From positions 1 to 6,983 of the forward strand of contig JBGPKH010000490.1 of assembly GCA_041485845.1 (NCBI GenBank): a DNA stretch of 6,983 bases, written 5' to 3'. Positions 5,666 through 6,983 of the stretch are shown piece after piece. A program made the position numbers and the translations under genes. This DNA is from OMOG01 sp041485845 (GTDB lineage: Bacteria; Acidobacteriota; Terriglobia; Bryobacterales; Bryobacteraceae). Position 1 is the stretch's first letter. Each line of letters begins with the position of its first letter. The notes beneath the pieces are model-generated. The model was given only the letters and a program-made list of their open reading frames with translations, did not search any database and had not been told where the DNA came from.

Positions 5666-5737
5666 GGAACGGCCAGTGGGCTCTCCTTACGGCGCCGGTC
5701 GAATCTGAGTTGAGTTCCCGCGGCCTGAGCCGGCAAT

Positions 5738-5965
5738 TCAGATCTTCGTTCCGTAACACGGCTGTTCGCTGCTCAGGAATGTCTTGGGATGCTTCCCCTC
5801 CCCGACCGGCTTGAATGACCCGAAGTCCTTACACCACGCACCCTCCGGCGCCTGCGGATCTCGATTGATCCACGCGAGCAAGGCCCGGAGATCCTGGGCG
5901 GTGATCTCCCTCACGCGCAGGCGATCCATCAGATGATCTTGAACCTGCCTAGGAAGCCCTTCCAT
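5738..5965 (-). CDS. Small protein of unknown function (75 aa), second gene of a minus-strand pair
   Basis: ATG at 5965, with the stop TGA ending at 5738; Met13 (5929) is an alternative start and no clear Shine-Dalgarno favours either. The N-terminal half is helical (REITAQDLRALLAWINRDP); the C-terminal half reads GAWCKDFGSFKPVGEGKHPK and then TFLSSEQPCYGTKI, with the compact Gly/Phe/Lys pattern of a conserved small domain. There is no signal peptide or membrane helix. It begins 14 bases after the stop of the 5980-6345 gene, so the two are probably co-transcribed, and it converges on the DUF2752 gene. I do not recognise the family; a small regulatory or toxin-antitoxin-like pair is conceivable but not shown. 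Confidence 0.6.
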   Translation of the reverse strand: MEGLPRQVQDHLMDRLRVREITAQDLRALLAWINRDPQAPEGAWCKDFGSFKPVGEGKHPKTFLSSEQPCYGTKI

Positions 5966-5979
5966 TCGATGGCAGGCAT

Positions 5980-6345
5980 CTACTGTCCGAACAATTCACG
6001 GGAAATCTCGTTGCGCAGCCGTTGGACTTCAGAGGAGTCTGTCGATGACTGGTACCGTTCGACCTTCTGTTCGAATTGCTTGTGTTGCAGGTTGGAAACC
6101 GCCTGGATGAGGCGGTACGCAGCAGATGATTCGCTCAACACTTCGGCGAACTGATGGGAAGATCTTAGTTGCTCTACGGCTTCCGTCAGGGCTTGGTTAT
6201 CCAGCGTCTTCACCGCTTCCGCAATGTTCGATATTGGAATCTCGACCGAGCCATCCGAGCTTTTGTTCCAGACGCCCATACTTCGCACTCGGTGGCCAAA
6301 GCGTCCAACCAGACGTTCCACCTCCTCCGCCGGGAGGACAACCAT
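5980..6345 (-). CDS. Helical protein of unknown function (121 aa), first gene of a minus-strand pair
   Basis: ATG at 6345, stop TAG at 5982-5980. The sequence reads as real protein: VLPAEEVERLVGRFGHRVRS, then an EIPISNIAEAVKTLDN segment, then a long helical C-terminus (ALTEAVEQLRSS, ESSAAYRLIQAVSNLQHKQF, VERYQSSTDSSEVQRLRNEI) likely to form a coiled coil. There is no signal peptide or membrane segment and no cysteine. The frame is open for 12 codons upstream of the ATG, reading YRFWKRLEQSNQ, which also looks protein-like but has no start codon before an in-frame TGA; the gene may have lost its original start. No Shine-Dalgarno precedes ATG 6345. The G+C content appears lower than in the flanking genes, by eye. 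The family is not recognised. Confidence 0.62.
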   Translation of the reverse strand: MVVLPAEEVERLVGRFGHRVRSMGVWNKSSDGSVEIPISNIAEAVKTLDNQALTEAVEQLRSSHQFAEVLSESSAAYRLIQAVSNLQHKQFEQKVERYQSSTDSSEVQRLRNEISRELFGQ

Positions 6346-6426
6346 CTGGTTGCTTTGCTCGAGTCTCTTCCAGAAACGGTATCAGGCTTACCATGCAAAC
6401 ACCCAATCGTATTCTAACGCGATACT

Positions 6427-6450
6427 GCTGCGGGCTTTTTAGCCCGCAGC
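6427..6450. repeat. Perfect 10-bp palindrome with TTTT loop (REP-like element or terminator)
   Basis: GCTGCGGGCT (6427-6436) and AGCCCGCAGC (6441-6450) are exact reverse complements around TTTT. It is followed by a second GC-rich stretch (CCGGCCGGCC...CCGG). No T-tract follows on either strand. It lies about 80 bases upstream of the minus-strand pair, so it does not terminate that pair; it is compatible with a dispersed palindromic repeat. Confidence 0.6.
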
Positions 6451-6735
6451 CAGCTTTCCGGCCGGCCGGGCCGGTGTCGTGAACTGCGATTGCTGACGCG
6501 CAGTGGGTCCAACCCTCCGGCATGCAGCCAGTTTGCTATGCAATCGGTAGAAAGTTGGAAAACCCGACTTTTGACCATTGACGTTGGCTCTATGACCGCC
6601 CTCGTTAACCTCTCGGGGCGGGCCGTCGAGCAACTGGCCGGATTCTCTTTGCCTCGAATCCGACTTGCACCTCCTTCATGGACTGTGATACCGTCATTTA
6701 CACCTTTGAAATCCGAGAAGGGTATCGAACCTCGT

Positions 6736-6742
6736 GGAGGAG
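6736..6742 (+). promoter_or_regulatory. Strong Shine-Dalgarno deciding the oxidase gene start
   Basis: GGAGGAG ends 7 bases before ATG 6750, the best ribosome-binding site in the window. It supports this ATG over an in-frame ATG at 6678, which is preceded by CCTCCTTC rather than by a purine-rich site. Confidence 0.85.
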
Positions 6743-6749
6743 TGCTGGG

Positions 6750-6983
6750 ATGCTGCTTGCTCCCGTAGTCTGGGTCCTGACGGTAGTTATTGCATATTTC
6801 TTCGTAGCGAAAACGTGGTGGTTTCCACCGCCGATTTCCGCGCATGGCATCGCGTACGACGCCCAGTTCATGCGCACGCTGGTCGTGGTCGGCGTTATTT
6901 TCATCCTGGCGCAGTTCGCGCTGGGTTACGTCATCTTCAAGTTCCGCAATGACGGAGGGCGCGCCGGCTATTCGCACGGCAAC
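6750..6983 (+). CDS. coxB: Cytochrome c oxidase subunit II (partial, C-terminus outside window)
   Basis: 78 codons are visible and the frame runs off the right edge. Two membrane helices (about residues 4-20, VVWVLTVVIAYFFVA, and 43-63, LVVVGVIFILAQFALGYVIF) flank a loop with TWWFPPPISAHG and YDAQF, and the segment FRNDGGRAGYSHGN follows. This matches the N-terminal membrane hairpin of oxidase subunit II; the copper (CuA) domain would lie beyond the window, so the type of oxidase cannot be settled. The subunit passes electrons from cytochrome c to the catalytic subunit in the respiratory membrane. An in-frame ATG at 6678 would add 24 residues (MDCDTVIYTFEIREG...) with no hydrophobic or conserved character; the Shine-Dalgarno favours 6750. 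It is probably the first gene of an oxidase operon continuing to the right. Confidence 0.85.
   Translation, partial: MLLAPVVWVLTVVIAYFFVAKTWWFPPPISAHGIAYDAQFMRTLVVVGVIFILAQFALGYVIFKFRNDGGRAGYSHGN

Larger units (their letters stand above)
6346..6749. other. Noncoding region of about 400 bases upstream of the oxidase gene, with several inverted repeats
   Basis: No convincing gene is found here on either strand. It holds the palindrome at 6427-6450, a GC-rich CCGG-repeat stretch at about 6459-6474, an 8-bp hairpin AAAGTTGG (6551-6558) with CCGACTTT (6564-6571, one G-U pair), and CGGATTC (6639-6645) facing GAATCCG (6656-6662). Possible -35 elements (TTGACC at 6572, TTGACG near 6579) lack matching -10 boxes, so the oxidase promoter cannot be placed. 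Confidence 0.5.

Noticed and set aside
6640..6735. tRNA-like GGTTCGA motifs on the minus strand
   Set aside because: The flanking bases do not form a T-arm stem and no anticodon or acceptor arms can be drawn.
6414..6977. Minus-strand open frame of about 187 codons at the right end
   Set aside because: It runs through the oxidase coding region and palindromic noncoding DNA; composition is not protein-like.

Overview
The window looks like chromosomal DNA of a moderately GC-rich soil bacterium, most likely an Acidobacteriota of the Solibacter/Bryobacter type. This is inferred from the cluster of exported, glycine-rich amidohydrolase paralogues, a CarD-type regulator, a DUF2752 membrane protein and a cytochrome oxidase subunit II start. 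No ribosomal or marker gene is present to prove the lineage.

Positions 1-3233 (minus strand) hold a tight operon of three amidohydrolase-fold genes with N-terminal export signals, joined by two ATGA stop/start overlaps. Only the middle gene (475-1830) keeps a full set of metal-binding histidines. The first gene (1827-3233) has one histidine in 468 residues and low-complexity inserts, one encoded over an 11-base C/G homopolymer. The third (ending outside the window) also lacks the HxH motif in its visible part. The cluster therefore reads as one probable enzyme with two probable pseudoenzyme partners. A TATAAT box sits only 13 bases before the first start codon.

Positions 3234-4069 contain a divergent intergenic region with a small GNRA-loop hairpin, a small unknown helical protein (3454-3804, plus), a strong inverted repeat that may be a terminator (3935-3969), and a near-consensus promoter (TTGACA-17-TACTAT) followed, at the predicted transcript start, by an 8-bp perfect hairpin. 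This promoter drives carD (4070-4579), a global RNA-polymerase-binding regulator.

Positions 4580-5665 hold a structured spacer with a REP-like palindrome and a 10-bp tandem duplication, then a zinc-ribbon multi-pass membrane protein (4650-5348) whose stop overlaps the GTG start of a DUF2752 protein (5345-5665).

Positions 5666-6749 are accessory in character: two small unrecognised genes in tandem on the minus strand (5980-6345, then 5738-5965), apparently less GC-rich than their surroundings, followed by about 400 noncoding bases with several inverted repeats including a perfect 10-bp palindrome with a TTTT loop. At 6750 a cytochrome c oxidase subunit II gene begins with a strong Shine-Dalgarno and runs off the right edge.

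No tRNA, rRNA, CRISPR array, transposase or phage gene was seen. The least explained parts are the histidine-less amidohydrolases, the carD leader hairpin and the two-gene unknown pair.
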